From Candidatus Parvarchaeota archaeon (GTDB taxonomy: Archaea; Nanobdellota; Nanobdellia; CSSed11-243R1), in NCBI GenBank assembly GCA_015522785.1, contig WALP01000030.1, positions 18,879 through 82,878 of the forward strand: a DNA stretch of 64,000 bases, written 5' to 3'. The first letter of the stretch is position 1. Each line of letters begins with the position of its first letter. Under the pieces are notes generated by a model. It searched no databases and was not told where the DNA came from. It saw only the letters and a list, made by a program, of their open reading frames with translations. Positions 40,866 through 48,228 of this stretch are shown piece after piece. The translations under genes and the position numbers were made by a program.

Positions 40866-41186
40866 TTCTTTTATACTCTCAACAATGCTTTTCAACATTT
40901 CTCTGTTCAACATGTTGGATTCATATTCTAATGCTATAACATGATTTCCCGTAGGGTATATAAAAAATTCAGTGTTTTCTAACGTCAGGGTAAGCCCAAA
41001 TATATCTTCCTTATGAGCAACAGATATTTGCTCCGCTGCACCACCAAGAACGCCATAGAGAACATCAAAAACTTTAAAGTCAGTATCTTGTGTTGTGTCC
41101 AACACCTGTCCGCTCTGAGAAAAAACAGCAATCTCTTTCAAGTTATATTTATTTTTTATATTTAACAAATCATCTAAATGCCCCAT
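40851..41186 (-). CDS. Roadblock/LC7-like protein
   Basis: A 111-residue protein with the alpha-beta-alpha layout of roadblock/LC7 (MglB-like) proteins: KEIAVFSQSGQVLDTT strand pair, a DVLYGVLGGAAEQISVA helix, then strands GLTLTLENTEFFIYPTGNHVI and a final helix. Family members bind small GTPases. The assignment is by pattern and moderate. It overlaps the ftsY gene 3' end by 15 bases and is transcribed toward it. Confidence 0.6.
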   Translation of the reverse strand: MGHLDDLLNIKNKYNLKEIAVFSQSGQVLDTTQDTDFKVFDVLYGVLGGAAEQISVAHKEDIFGLTLTLENTEFFIYPTGNHVIALEYESNMLNREMLKSIVESIKELYNP

Positions 41187-41266
41187 GATACCACTACAAG
41201 ATGAGACAATTTAAACTTTTCTATATCAGAAAAGCCTTTTTAAAGAATACAATGTAATGAAATATT

Positions 41267-42610
41267 ATGTTAGACAAACTCTCTAATGCGTTAAAAAGCA
41301 GCATGAAGAAATTCATATCTTCAATATTCTTAGATGAAAAAACCCTTAACCAGTTCGTTAATGAAATCCAAAGGGCGCTTCTGCAGTCAGACGTGTCAGT
41401 AGATTTGGTGTTTAAAATAAGCGAAAACATAAAGAAAAGAGCCCATGAAGAAATTGGTAAGGGGGAAGTCGCAAAAGAATACATTGTCAAAATAGTATAT
41501 GAAGAATTAGTAAAAATTCTCGGCGAAGAAGGCTACAAAATTGAGATTACTAAAAAACCCTTCAAGATTCTGCTTATAGGTTTGTTCGGAAACGGAAAGA
41601 CGACAACCGCCGCAAAAATTGCCAAATTTTTTAAGAAAAGAGGAAACAAGGTATGTTTACTTGCGCTGGACACATTCCGCCCGGCGGCATACGAGCAGCT
41701 TACCCAGCTTGGGAAACAGATAAGCGTTCCAGTCTTCGGTGACAAGAGCAAAAAAAATCCCGTAGATGTGATAAAAGAATTCGAAAACGAAATAAAAAAA
41801 TATGATGTCATAATCGCAGATTCTTCAGGAAGGGACGCCCTCAAGGAAGACATGATTGAAGAAATAACAGCTGTAAGAGATAAATTAAAACCTGACGAAA
41901 TTCTCCTTGTGCAGGGGGCGGACATTGGACAAGGCGCAAAAGAACAGGCGACAGCGTTCAAAAAAGCCCTGAACATAAGCGGAGTTATACTTACAAAAAT
42001 GGACGGAACCGCGAAAGGTGGCGGAGCCATAACCGCTTGTGCCATAGCGGGGGCGCCAATAAAGTTCATAGGTGTAGGCGAGAGGATAGATGACTTGGAG
42101 GAATTCGAGCCAAAACGATTTGTCTCGCGCCTGTTGGGAATGGGTGACATAGAAACCCTCCTTGAGAAGGCTAAGGAAATTGCCAAGGAAAAAGCGCCGG
42201 ACAAGGAAATGGAAAAAAGACTGATGTCCGGAAAGTTTAATCTTCTTGACTTCAAGGCGCAGTTAGAAGCCATGTCAAAAATGGGTCCGCTTTCAAAAGT
42301 CATAGATATGATTCCTGGAATGGGCATGGCGGGAATTCCAAAAGATATGCTCAATGTACAGCAGGAGAAACTCAAGATTTTCAAGATAATGATGGACTCC
42401 ATGACGCAGGAAGAACTCGAAAATCCAGACATAATAAAATCGAGCAGGATTGAAAGAATCGCAAGAGGAAGCGGAAGGGAGCCAAGCGAGGTGAGGGAAC
42501 TTTTAAAGCAATACAATCAGATTAAAAAGCTCATGAAAGGCCTCAAGGGAAAAGACATCCAAAAAATGGCAAAAAGGTTCGGAAAAGGAGGCATGAAATT
42601 TCCTTTTTAG
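41267..42610 (+). CDS. srp54: Signal recognition particle 54 kDa protein (SRP54/Ffh)
   Basis: A 447-residue SRP54. The N domain is helical. The G domain has GLFGNGKTTTAAK (about 103-115), FRPAAYEQL, DSSGRDALKED (position of DTAGR; Ser-Ser is unusual) and TKMDGTAKGGG. The methionine-rich M domain (about 300-447) binds 7S RNA and signal peptides. The gene is separated from ftsY by the opposite-strand LC7-like gene. It is the partner of FtsY in co-translational targeting. Confidence 0.95.
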   Translation: MLDKLSNALKSSMKKFISSIFLDEKTLNQFVNEIQRALLQSDVSVDLVFKISENIKKRAHEEIGKGEVAKEYIVKIVYEELVKILGEEGYKIEITKKPFKILLIGLFGNGKTTTAAKIAKFFKKRGNKVCLLALDTFRPAAYEQLTQLGKQISVPVFGDKSKKNPVDVIKEFENEIKKYDVIIADSSGRDALKEDMIEEITAVRDKLKPDEILLVQGADIGQGAKEQATAFKKALNISGVILTKMDGTAKGGGAITACAIAGAPIKFIGVGERIDDLEEFEPKRFVSRLLGMGDIETLLEKAKEIAKEKAPDKEMEKRLMSGKFNLLDFKAQLEAMSKMGPLSKVIDMIPGMGMAGIPKDMLNVQQEKLKIFKIMMDSMTQEELENPDIIKSSRIERIARGSGREPSEVRELLKQYNQIKKLMKGLKGKDIQKMAKRFGKGGMKFPF

Positions 42611-42721
42611 GGAAAAATAAGCCCATTTTATCCTTATTTTGACAATTTAATTATCTTTTAGTGGTAAATATGTCTCTTATAAACCATAAGGTTTATATAC
42701 TCTATTATCAATAGCCCAAAT

Positions 42722-42868
42722 ATGGATAGCGTAGAAAATATAATCAATGCGGTTTATAGAATGTCTCCACTTGTACTTATTGGATGGGGATTATTACTAG
42801 TCGCACTCAAGAAATATCAAAAGACACACCAAAGCGAGATAGTAGGAAGAGTATTAACATATATTTAG
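42722..42868 (+). CDS. Small single-span membrane protein (48 residues)
   Basis: A short frame: MDSVENIINAVYRM, then a hydrophobic segment of about 15-20 residues with SPLVLIGWGLLLVALKK, then a basic/polar tail. A TATA element GTTTATATAC at 42691-42700 lies 26 bases before ATG 42722, which fits a leaderless transcript exactly. No family is recognised. The match between promoter and start codon and the single span support a real gene. Confidence 0.55.
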   Translation: MDSVENIINAVYRMSPLVLIGWGLLLVALKKYQKTHQSEIVGRVLTYI

Positions 42869-42898
42869 GGGTTAAAGGATGGGAGAGGAGAAAAATTA

Positions 42899-43255
42899 AT
42901 GTCCCTCAAACCATATCACAATTTTCAAGAAGCCCAAGAGGCAGGTAGATTTAATCCAACTTCTGATGAGATTCTAAATGCGTCATGCGCATATTCCGCG
43001 GCTATAAGTTATCTTAGCAATTATGGCGGTGGTGAAACTGCAGTAAAAATATTCGAGAATGTTGTAAGAGATTATTACAAAAACAAGGCAATAACTGAAA
43101 AAGATTTAATAGATATAGCCAAGAAAATGGAAGAAAGAGGATTTCTTGTCAGTGAAGATATACGAAAGAAATGGGCAACTCATCTTGCACAAATTGCAAA
43201 CGCCAGAATTGGAAGAGGCGACCCTCTGCAGGGATATTTAATGGGATTTGCATAA
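42899..43255 (+). CDS. Hypothetical protein
   Basis: A 118-residue helical protein of unknown family. Its segments include EILNASCAYSAAISYLSNY and DIRKKWATHLAQIANARIG. The start ATG 42899 follows a GGGAGAGGAG purine run about 9 bases upstream. No neighbouring gene clearly suggests a role. It is probably soluble. Confidence 0.62.
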   Translation: MSLKPYHNFQEAQEAGRFNPTSDEILNASCAYSAAISYLSNYGGGETAVKIFENVVRDYYKNKAITEKDLIDIAKKMEERGFLVSEDIRKKWATHLAQIANARIGRGDPLQGYLMGFA

Positions 43256-43333
43256 ATGCAAATCATTCTACATAAAGTTTATAAAATTGGGATTATTCTT
43301 TGAATTCAGCAAATAAAAAGGGGGTAAGCAAAA

Positions 43334-43510
43334 ATGGCTGAAATGTTAGTTGTCGGCTCAAAAGTAAGAGCTGTAGTAAAGAAAAGTAAAATGAATATGT
43401 CAGGTGACTTCTTGAAAGGTCTCTCAAAAGAAGTCGAAGCAATTGTCAAAAAGGCGGTAGCAAGAGCAAAAGCAAACAAGAGAAAAACGCTTAGACCTAC
43501 TGATTTGTAA
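43334..43510 (+). CDS. Miniature histone-fold-like protein (DUF1931-like), copy 1
   Basis: A 58-residue basic protein starting MAEMLVVGSKVRAVVKK. The C-terminal half, GLSKEVEAIVKKAVARAKANKRKTLRPTDL, has the histone alpha2-L2-alpha3 pattern ending in the RKT..P.DL motif. It is too short for a full histone fold. A GGGGGTAAGCAAAA leader precedes the ATG and a TATA element (TTTATAAAATT, about 43276-43286) fits. A second copy lies at 45093-45260, with pyrBI between them. Confidence 0.85.
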   Translation: MAEMLVVGSKVRAVVKKSKMNMSGDFLKGLSKEVEAIVKKAVARAKANKRKTLRPTDL

Positions 43511-43547
43511 ACAAATTTTAGAACTTCTTTTTTCTTTTTCTTATTTT
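43511..43547 (+). terminator. U-rich terminator of the first miniature histone gene
   Basis: Directly after the stop codon comes TTCTTTTTTCTTTTTCTTATTTTC, a T-rich run. It lies just upstream of the pyrB promoter. Confidence 0.5.
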
Positions 43548-43583
43548 CAAAAAGTTTATATAAAAGAAATACACTTTGTAGTG

Positions 43584-44550
43584 ATGGGTTACTATCGAAA
43601 TAAAACATATCTTAAGCGTAAAAGATTTCTCAAAAGAAAAATTTGTTTATTTGTTTGACTTGGCTGACGAAATTAGAAGCCACTGGATTGAACACGAGCA
43701 TCAGCTCGATGATGAATACAGAAAAAAACTAAAAGGGAAAATAATGGCTACACTATTTTGGGAGCCATCCACAAGGACTAGAATGAGCTTTGAAGCGGCG
43801 ATGATGCACCAGGGAGGAAGAATTCTTGGAGGATTTACCGCAGAAGGCAGCAGCACAAAGAAAGGAGAAACAATAGCAGACACCATAAGGAACATTTGCG
43901 GATACGGCGTTTCAGTGATAGTGATGAGACACAAACTCGAAGGTGCGGCAAGGGAAGCAGCAAACTATGCGGAAGATTACGGAGTGTCAATAATCAACGG
44001 CGGTGACGGAAAGCATGAACATCCAACACAGACGCTTTTGGACTTGTACACGATGCACAGGCAATTTGGAGACATAACCGAAAAAAAAGTTGCCATAGTC
44101 GGCGACTTGAAATATGGAAGAACACCACATTCATTAACATATGGACTTGGAATTTTTGGGGCGGATGTTTACTTGGTTTCTCCAGAACAGCTTAAGATGC
44201 CACCAGAGTATGTAAGCGAATATGAAAAAACATTCAACAAACAAATAGTGCAACTCGAAAAGCTGGAGGATATAGTTGAAGTCGCAGATGTAATTTATAT
44301 GACAAGAATACAAAAAGAAAGGTTTGAATCAATTGAGGAATACCAAAAAGTCGCAGGAATATACAAAATGGATTATAATATGGCAAAGAGAATGAAAGAA
44401 GGCGCCATAATAATGCATCCTCTTCCAAGAGTCAATGAAATAGACCTGAATGTGGATAATCTCCCTCAGGCAAAATATTTCGAACAGTCGCAAAATGGGT
44501 GGTTTGTTAGAGCGGCTCTGCTTCAAGACTTGCTGGGGGTGAAAGAATGA
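43584..44550 (+). CDS. pyrB: Aspartate carbamoyltransferase catalytic subunit (apparent frameshift at start)
   Basis: A catalytic ATCase chain with the motifs STRTRMSFEAA (carbamoyl-phosphate loop), SSTKKGETIADT, HPTQTLLDLYT and HPLPR. The open frame from TTG 43651 gives 299 residues. Upstream coding clearly continues (IEIKHILSVKDFSKEKF), but without a start codon in frame. A TATA element (TTTATATAAAAG, about 43554-43565) lies 26 bases before ATG 43584, which is in another frame. Removing one G from the run at 43586-43588 would join ATG 43584 to the frame (M-V-T-I-E-I-K). It is followed by pyrI. Confidence 0.93.
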
Positions 44551-45053
44551 AAGAAAAACCGTGGGAAAAAATGCCTATGATTGAAAATGGAGTAGTCATT
44601 GACCACGTGCCAACAGACAGGGGACCATTGGTGTATCTGATTGTGCTGCCATACATAACAAATGGGATTACAGCAAACATAAGAACAAACATACCGAGCC
44701 AAAAATTAGGAGACGGCAAAGAATATGGCAAAAAGTGGGTTTTCAAAATAGAAGATGACATAATTGACACAACACTTGAAAACAAAATCGCGCTGACGGG
44801 AGAGAAAGAAATTACAATAAACCGCATAGTTAACTATGAGGTTGTTGAGAAATATCACCCTGAACTGCCAGAGGAATTAAGCAGCATACTGCAGTGCACA
44901 AACCCAAATTGCGTGACTTCCCATGATTACCACGCGGGCCAAAGGCAGAGATTCAAATTGGTAAGTGAAGAGCCAGTAGTGTATGAATGCGAATACTGCG
45001 GAAATCAACTTTACCAAGAAGACATTGATAAATTGCTCCAGAAAGACATTTAA
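44547..45053 (+). CDS. pyrI: Aspartate carbamoyltransferase regulatory subunit
   Basis: A 168-residue PyrI. The N-terminal domain (about 1-110) binds allosteric nucleotides and has the segments VIDHVPTDRG and LVYLIVLPY. The C-terminal domain has zinc ligands CTNPNC (about 116-121) and CEYC (about 148-151). It overlaps pyrB by four bases (ATGA), as is usual. The complex makes carbamoyl aspartate in pyrimidine synthesis. Presence of PyrI implies CTP/ATP control. Confidence 0.95.
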   Translation: MKEKPWEKMPMIENGVVIDHVPTDRGPLVYLIVLPYITNGITANIRTNIPSQKLGDGKEYGKKWVFKIEDDIIDTTLENKIALTGEKEITINRIVNYEVVEKYHPELPEELSSILQCTNPNCVTSHDYHAGQRQRFKLVSEEPVVYECEYCGNQLYQEDIDKLLQKDI

Positions 45054-45092
45054 ATAGGGTAAGAGTTGATTTAAGTATAAAGAGGTGATAAG

Positions 45093-45260
45093 ATGTTAGT
45101 AGTTAGTTCAAAGGTAAAAGAATACATCAAAGGAAAAGGATTAAATTCATCAGGTGATTTAGGAGACGCGCTCAGCAAGAAAGTAGAAAAAATTCTTGAC
45201 GAGGCTGCAGAAAGAACAAAGGCAAACGGCAGGAAAACAATGCGCCCAGAGGACTTGTAA
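45093..45260 (+). CDS. Miniature histone-fold-like protein (DUF1931-like), copy 2
   Basis: A 55-residue protein MLVVSSKVKEYIKGKG... ending GRKTMRPEDL, the same family as the gene at 43334-43510 with the same helix-loop-helix. It has an AGAGGTGATAAG site right before the ATG. A TATA element (CATTTAAATAG, about 45047-45057) overlaps the pyrI stop codon. The two mini-histones bracket pyrBI. Confidence 0.86.
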   Translation: MLVVSSKVKEYIKGKGLNSSGDLGDALSKKVEKILDEAAERTKANGRKTMRPEDL

Positions 45261-45290
45261 TCCTCTCTTCATTTTTTCTTTTTCTAAAAG
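45261..45290 (+). terminator. U-rich terminator of the second miniature histone gene
   Basis: After the TAA comes TTCATTTTTTCTTTTTCT, a T-rich run, ending just before the next promoter. Confidence 0.5.
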
Positions 45291-45345
45291 TGATGTGATT
45301 ATCACAATCACAAAATTTAAATACCACAATATAGTGGTTACTCTT
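45290..45345 (+). promoter_or_regulatory. Promoter with GTGAT-T-ATCAC palindrome
   Basis: The palindrome GTGAT-T-ATCAC (45295-45305) lies directly upstream of a TATA element (AAATTTAAATACC, about 45313-45325). The TATA is about 27 bases before ATG 45346, so the mRNA is leaderless. The palindrome is at the usual place for an archaeal activator or repressor. A flanking TGATG/AATCAC copy extends it. Confidence 0.5.
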
Positions 45346-45618
45346 ATGGATTTAATCAACACAATCTCAACTATGGCAGTAATCGCCGCGGGCGTGTATG
45401 CGACAGTCGAAACGGCGTGCGTAGGATATGTGTCCTATTCTTACCTAAAAGATATAATGGCGCCGAAGCTCAATGGGAGGCATGGCGGCGATTATTTCGC
45501 AAGAAAATTCGAAGATGATGTTGATGTTCCGCTAACACCAATCGCCAGTGCAGTAAAAAATTCCATTCTAAGCGGCTTAGAAGCAGAACTAATTTCAAAA
45601 AACAACTCATCTCTATGA
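45346..45618 (+). CDS. Hypothetical small membrane-anchored protein
   Basis: A 90-residue protein with one hydrophobic N-terminal segment (about 5-30, ISTMAVIAAGVYATVETACVG) and a polar C-terminal part. I chose ATG 45346 from promoter spacing. No family is recognised. The stop overlaps the convergent antiporter gene by six bases. Confidence 0.6.
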   Translation: MDLINTISTMAVIAAGVYATVETACVGYVSYSYLKDIMAPKLNGRHGGDYFARKFEDDVDVPLTPIASAVKNSILSGLEAELISKNNSSL

Positions 45619-46782
45619 TGATGTCTTTTTCTTGGCAAGCCCCCACTTAACAATAGTATATGAGAAAATAATTGGGATTACAAATGTTAATATAGCGCTA
45701 GATGCAACAATAACTGAGAAAATTTCATTGGAAATCAGCTTTGCTTTAAGTAATAATGTTATAACAATCATACTTGTACTAAATCTAACTGAAAGCCCAA
45801 TACCTAAAAGGGTTGAATCTTTAAATCCAAATTTTTTATACGCCATGATATAACTTGCGCCTATTTTTGCAAGAGATGTACCTATTACAACAACCGCGAT
45901 TAATACTGGAGCAGAAAGCAAATAAGACATATTAGTAAGCAATCCAACATATAAGAAAAATATTGGAGCAAAGAATCCATAACAAATAGATTTAACTATC
46001 TCTTTTATAGATGTATATCTACTCTTTGGAAGATATGTCGCCAAGCTGATACCTGCAAATAGTGCACCGATAGAAGCTGCATCGGCGTATTCACCAATAC
46101 CTATGAATACAAATAAAACAGCTAGCGAAAAGAAAAATAACACTTCTATATCTGGAAATTTAAAGCGTAATTTTTCTTTACGGAATAATTGAAAAGTAAA
46201 GGTAAGTAAAAGTAGTATAAATAATGAGCCCACTACAGTTATAACATTAAAATTACTAGCGCCAACTCCAATAACTAGAACAACAAGAATTAAAGCCAAG
46301 ATTTCGAAAACATCATCTAAAACACCAACACCAAGTATACCTCTACCCAAATTAGTATTAACAAGGCTAAATTCTTCTAAAATAGGTATTAAAATAGCCT
46401 CCCCAACTGTGGCAAAAGACAAACCAACAATAGATGAGAGAATCCAATTATATCCAAAAAAGAAGTGAATAATCAACGCCCCAAACAACGCACCCGACAA
46501 TGTAATTACAATGGTTGATTTAACAATAAATTTACCTTCTTTTAGCATTTCTTTCAAATCTATTTCAAAACCAATCACAAAAAGAAGAAAATACAACCCT
46601 AAATCAGCAAGAAAACTAAATGTATTTGAAGAAGTTATAGCTGAAAATGGATTTTTGATAGCAAGTAAAAAACCAACCAAAAGTGCCCCAAATATCCATG
46701 GCACACGAAACTTTTCAATTATCCTTCCAATAATAAAAGTAGCAGCGAACACAAATGCAAGGAATAAAAATATATTTATCAT
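45613..46782 (-). CDS. CPA2-type cation:proton antiporter
   Basis: A 389-residue membrane protein with about 12 spans, of the CPA2 (KefB/NapA) type. The start MINIFLFLAFVFAATFIIGRIIEKFRVP is the first helix and its conserved P-W-I-F-G. DLGLYFLLFVIGFEIDL and GVGVLDDVFEILALI (with the D-D pair of electrogenic antiporters at about residues 153-154) are typical. The cation is Na+ or K+. ATG 46815 is an alternative start. A structured leader of about 120 bases precedes it. It probably maintains ion and pH balance. Confidence 0.88.
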   Translation of the reverse strand: MINIFLFLAFVFAATFIIGRIIEKFRVPWIFGALLVGFLLAIKNPFSAITSSNTFSFLADLGLYFLLFVIGFEIDLKEMLKEGKFIVKSTIVITLSGALFGALIIHFFFGYNWILSSIVGLSFATVGEAILIPILEEFSLVNTNLGRGILGVGVLDDVFEILALILVVLVIGVGASNFNVITVVGSLFILLLLTFTFQLFRKEKLRFKFPDIEVLFFFSLAVLFVFIGIGEYADAASIGALFAGISLATYLPKSRYTSIKEIVKSICYGFFAPIFFLYVGLLTNMSYLLSAPVLIAVVVIGTSLAKIGASYIMAYKKFGFKDSTLLGIGLSVRFSTSMIVITLLLKAKLISNEIFSVIVASSAILTFVIPIIFSYTIVKWGLAKKKTSS

Positions 46783-46902
46783 AAAAAATGAAAGAAAAAA
46801 TAGGTATATAACCATTTCTAAAAAAACAAAAAGTCGATTTGGAGGCTGGTGAGTCGGAGGTAAGCCACAATTAAGAGACTTAGTAATAAGCCTCCAAATC
46901 AT
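46783..46902 (-). promoter_or_regulatory. Structured leader of the antiporter gene (candidate riboswitch/attenuator)
   Basis: On the RNA (minus) strand, GATTTGGAGGCT (46900-46889) pairs perfectly with AGCCTCCAAATC (46847-46836) over 12 base pairs, with a 41-nt loop. The loop holds an AGTC/GACT pair and a second CCTCC that can compete for GGAGG. The stem is followed by GACTTTTTGTTTTTTT, a U run. A TATA element (TTTATAAATATT, about 46918-46930) predicts a start near 46902. This looks like transcription attenuation. I cannot match it to a known riboswitch. Confidence 0.6.
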
Positions 46903-47017
46903 AATTTATTACACCATTAATATTTATAAACTTTACTATATGTTACTACTAACTAAAAGTTACAAATGAAATTCTACTATCTAAAGATTTAAAAACCCAT
47001 TGTTATTTGTTTTTCCT

Positions 47018-47308
47018 ATGGTAACACGTTCACATGGATTTAGGGTAGGAACACGTAGAAAACTTAGAAAAAAGCCAAGGGAAAGAGGAAAACTCAGGTT
47101 AAGCTCCCACTTACAAGAGTTCAAAGTAGATGAGAGAGTTATAGTTGATATTGATTCATCATACCACAAGGGTATGCCTCACAAGAGATTCATTGGAAAG
47201 CATGGGAAAGTCCTTGAAAAGAAAGGAAAGTCTTATATTATTGAAATTAAGGAAGGCAACAAATATAAGAAAGTTATTTGCGCGCCAACCCACTTAAAGA
47301 AAGTGTAG
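47018..47308 (+). CDS. rpl21e: 50S ribosomal protein L21e (eL21)
   Basis: A 96-residue L21e with the start MVTRSHGFRVGTRRKLRK, the YHKGMPHKRFIGKHGKV motif and the C-terminal CAPTHLKK. The TATA-like GATTTAAAAACC (about 46985-46997) lies about 27 bases before ATG 47018. It begins the conserved archaeal run L21e-RpoF-DUF655. Confidence 0.95.
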   Translation: MVTRSHGFRVGTRRKLRKKPRERGKLRLSSHLQEFKVDERVIVDIDSSYHKGMPHKRFIGKHGKVLEKKGKSYIIEIKEGNKYKKVICAPTHLKKV

Positions 47309-47318
47309 GGTGATTATT

Positions 47319-47654
47319 TTGGTTGATTATGAAGAAGTAAAAGAAACATTCATACCTATCTCAAAAGTGAAAGAAATACTTGAAAAGATAGAAGAAAAAG
47401 GATACGAGCAAAAATTGGCTTATGAACATGCCAAAAAGTTTTCAAAACTTGACGCCAAAAAGGCGGAAAAGCTGGTTAAGGAGCTTTCATCTCTCGAAAT
47501 GAGAAAGCTCAAAGATGACCAAATTATAAAAATTGTGGATATCTTGCCAAAGGATATTGACGATTTAAAAGTCATACTTGCAAAATCAAAAATGCAGTTT
47601 AACGAAGAAGAAATGCAAAAAATCATAGAAATAGTGAAAAAATATGAAAAGTGA
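47319..47654 (+). CDS. rpoF: RNA polymerase subunit F (Rpb4-like)
   Basis: A 111-residue Rpb4/RpoF, which forms the stalk of RNA polymerase with subunit E. Helical features are PISKVKEILEKIEEKG and the HRDC-like C-terminal part (DDQIIKIVDILPKDIDDLKVIL). I favour TTG 47319 with GGGTGAT upstream; GTG 47310 is possible. It follows L21e in the usual order. Confidence 0.9.
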   Translation: MVDYEEVKETFIPISKVKEILEKIEEKGYEQKLAYEHAKKFSKLDAKKAEKLVKELSSLEMRKLKDDQIIKIVDILPKDIDDLKVILAKSKMQFNEEEMQKIIEIVKKYEK

Positions 47655-47659
47655 AGTAT

Positions 47660-48211
47660 ATGGAAAGACGAGCAACACCAAGAGAAGATTATGGTATAGT
47701 ATTGGATTTTCTTCCTCACGGGCACGCGAACTCAGCTCGGAGGATTCCTTTAGCGCAAGTTCTCGGTGAGAACCACCTCGTTTTGTTAGAAGTTGTCCCA
47801 AAAAAAGGTGTATTTCTAAAGCCTGGTGAAAGAGTGTATATTGGCCCGGACAAGAGAGACAGAATTCATCATGTAGCAGGAAGAATAGATTATGAAACAT
47901 TAAGTAAAACCGCCGAAGGCGAGCTGAAGAATTTAATTGAAAAAATGGTTGAGGAAAAAGAGAAAAAATTCGTGGAATTCTTCAACAAGTGTGGTCCAAT
48001 ATCAACCAGACTCCACACTCTCGAGATTATACCTGGGATTGGAAAGAAACATATGTGGGATATTATAGACGCAAGAAAAGAAAAGCCGTTTGAGTCGTAT
48101 GAGGATATAAAAAACAGGATAAAACTAATTCCGGACCCAAAGCAAAGCATAATCAAAAGAATTCTTGAAGAACTTCAGAACAAAGATAAGTATAGATTGT
48201 TTGTGGGATAA
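47660..48211 (+). CDS. DUF655 family protein
   Basis: A 183-residue DUF655 protein with an N-terminal OB-like region (VLDFLPHGHANSARR, a strand rich in basic residues) and a C-terminal helix-hairpin-helix (LEIIPGIGKKHMWDIIDARK). It is conserved next to rpoF and Dim1 in archaea and is thought to bind RNA or DNA. Here Dim1 has moved to the other strand downstream. ATG 47660 is the start, with GTG 47651 possible. Confidence 0.92.
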   Translation: MERRATPREDYGIVLDFLPHGHANSARRIPLAQVLGENHLVLLEVVPKKGVFLKPGERVYIGPDKRDRIHHVAGRIDYETLSKTAEGELKNLIEKMVEEKEKKFVEFFNKCGPISTRLHTLEIIPGIGKKHMWDIIDARKEKPFESYEDIKNRIKLIPDPKQSIIKRILEELQNKDKYRLFVG

Positions 48212-48228
48212 AAAGAAAAAATTAAAAA

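Noticed and set aside
41533..42516. Long minus-strand frame opposite srp54
   Set aside because: It lies wholly inside srp54, has low-complexity Ser/Leu/Ile content and no start signal; the plus strand encodes a well-conserved protein.
46783..46902. Fluoride or sodium riboswitch in the antiporter leader
   Set aside because: The leader lacks the conserved fluoride-riboswitch core (GGNGAUG and CUGAUG-type elements), and I know no match to the Na+ class, so I leave it unclassified.
46783..46902. N-terminal extension of the antiporter through 46902
   Set aside because: The frame stays open, but the added 40 residues start inside the helix and do not fit CPA2 proteins. A leader is more likely.
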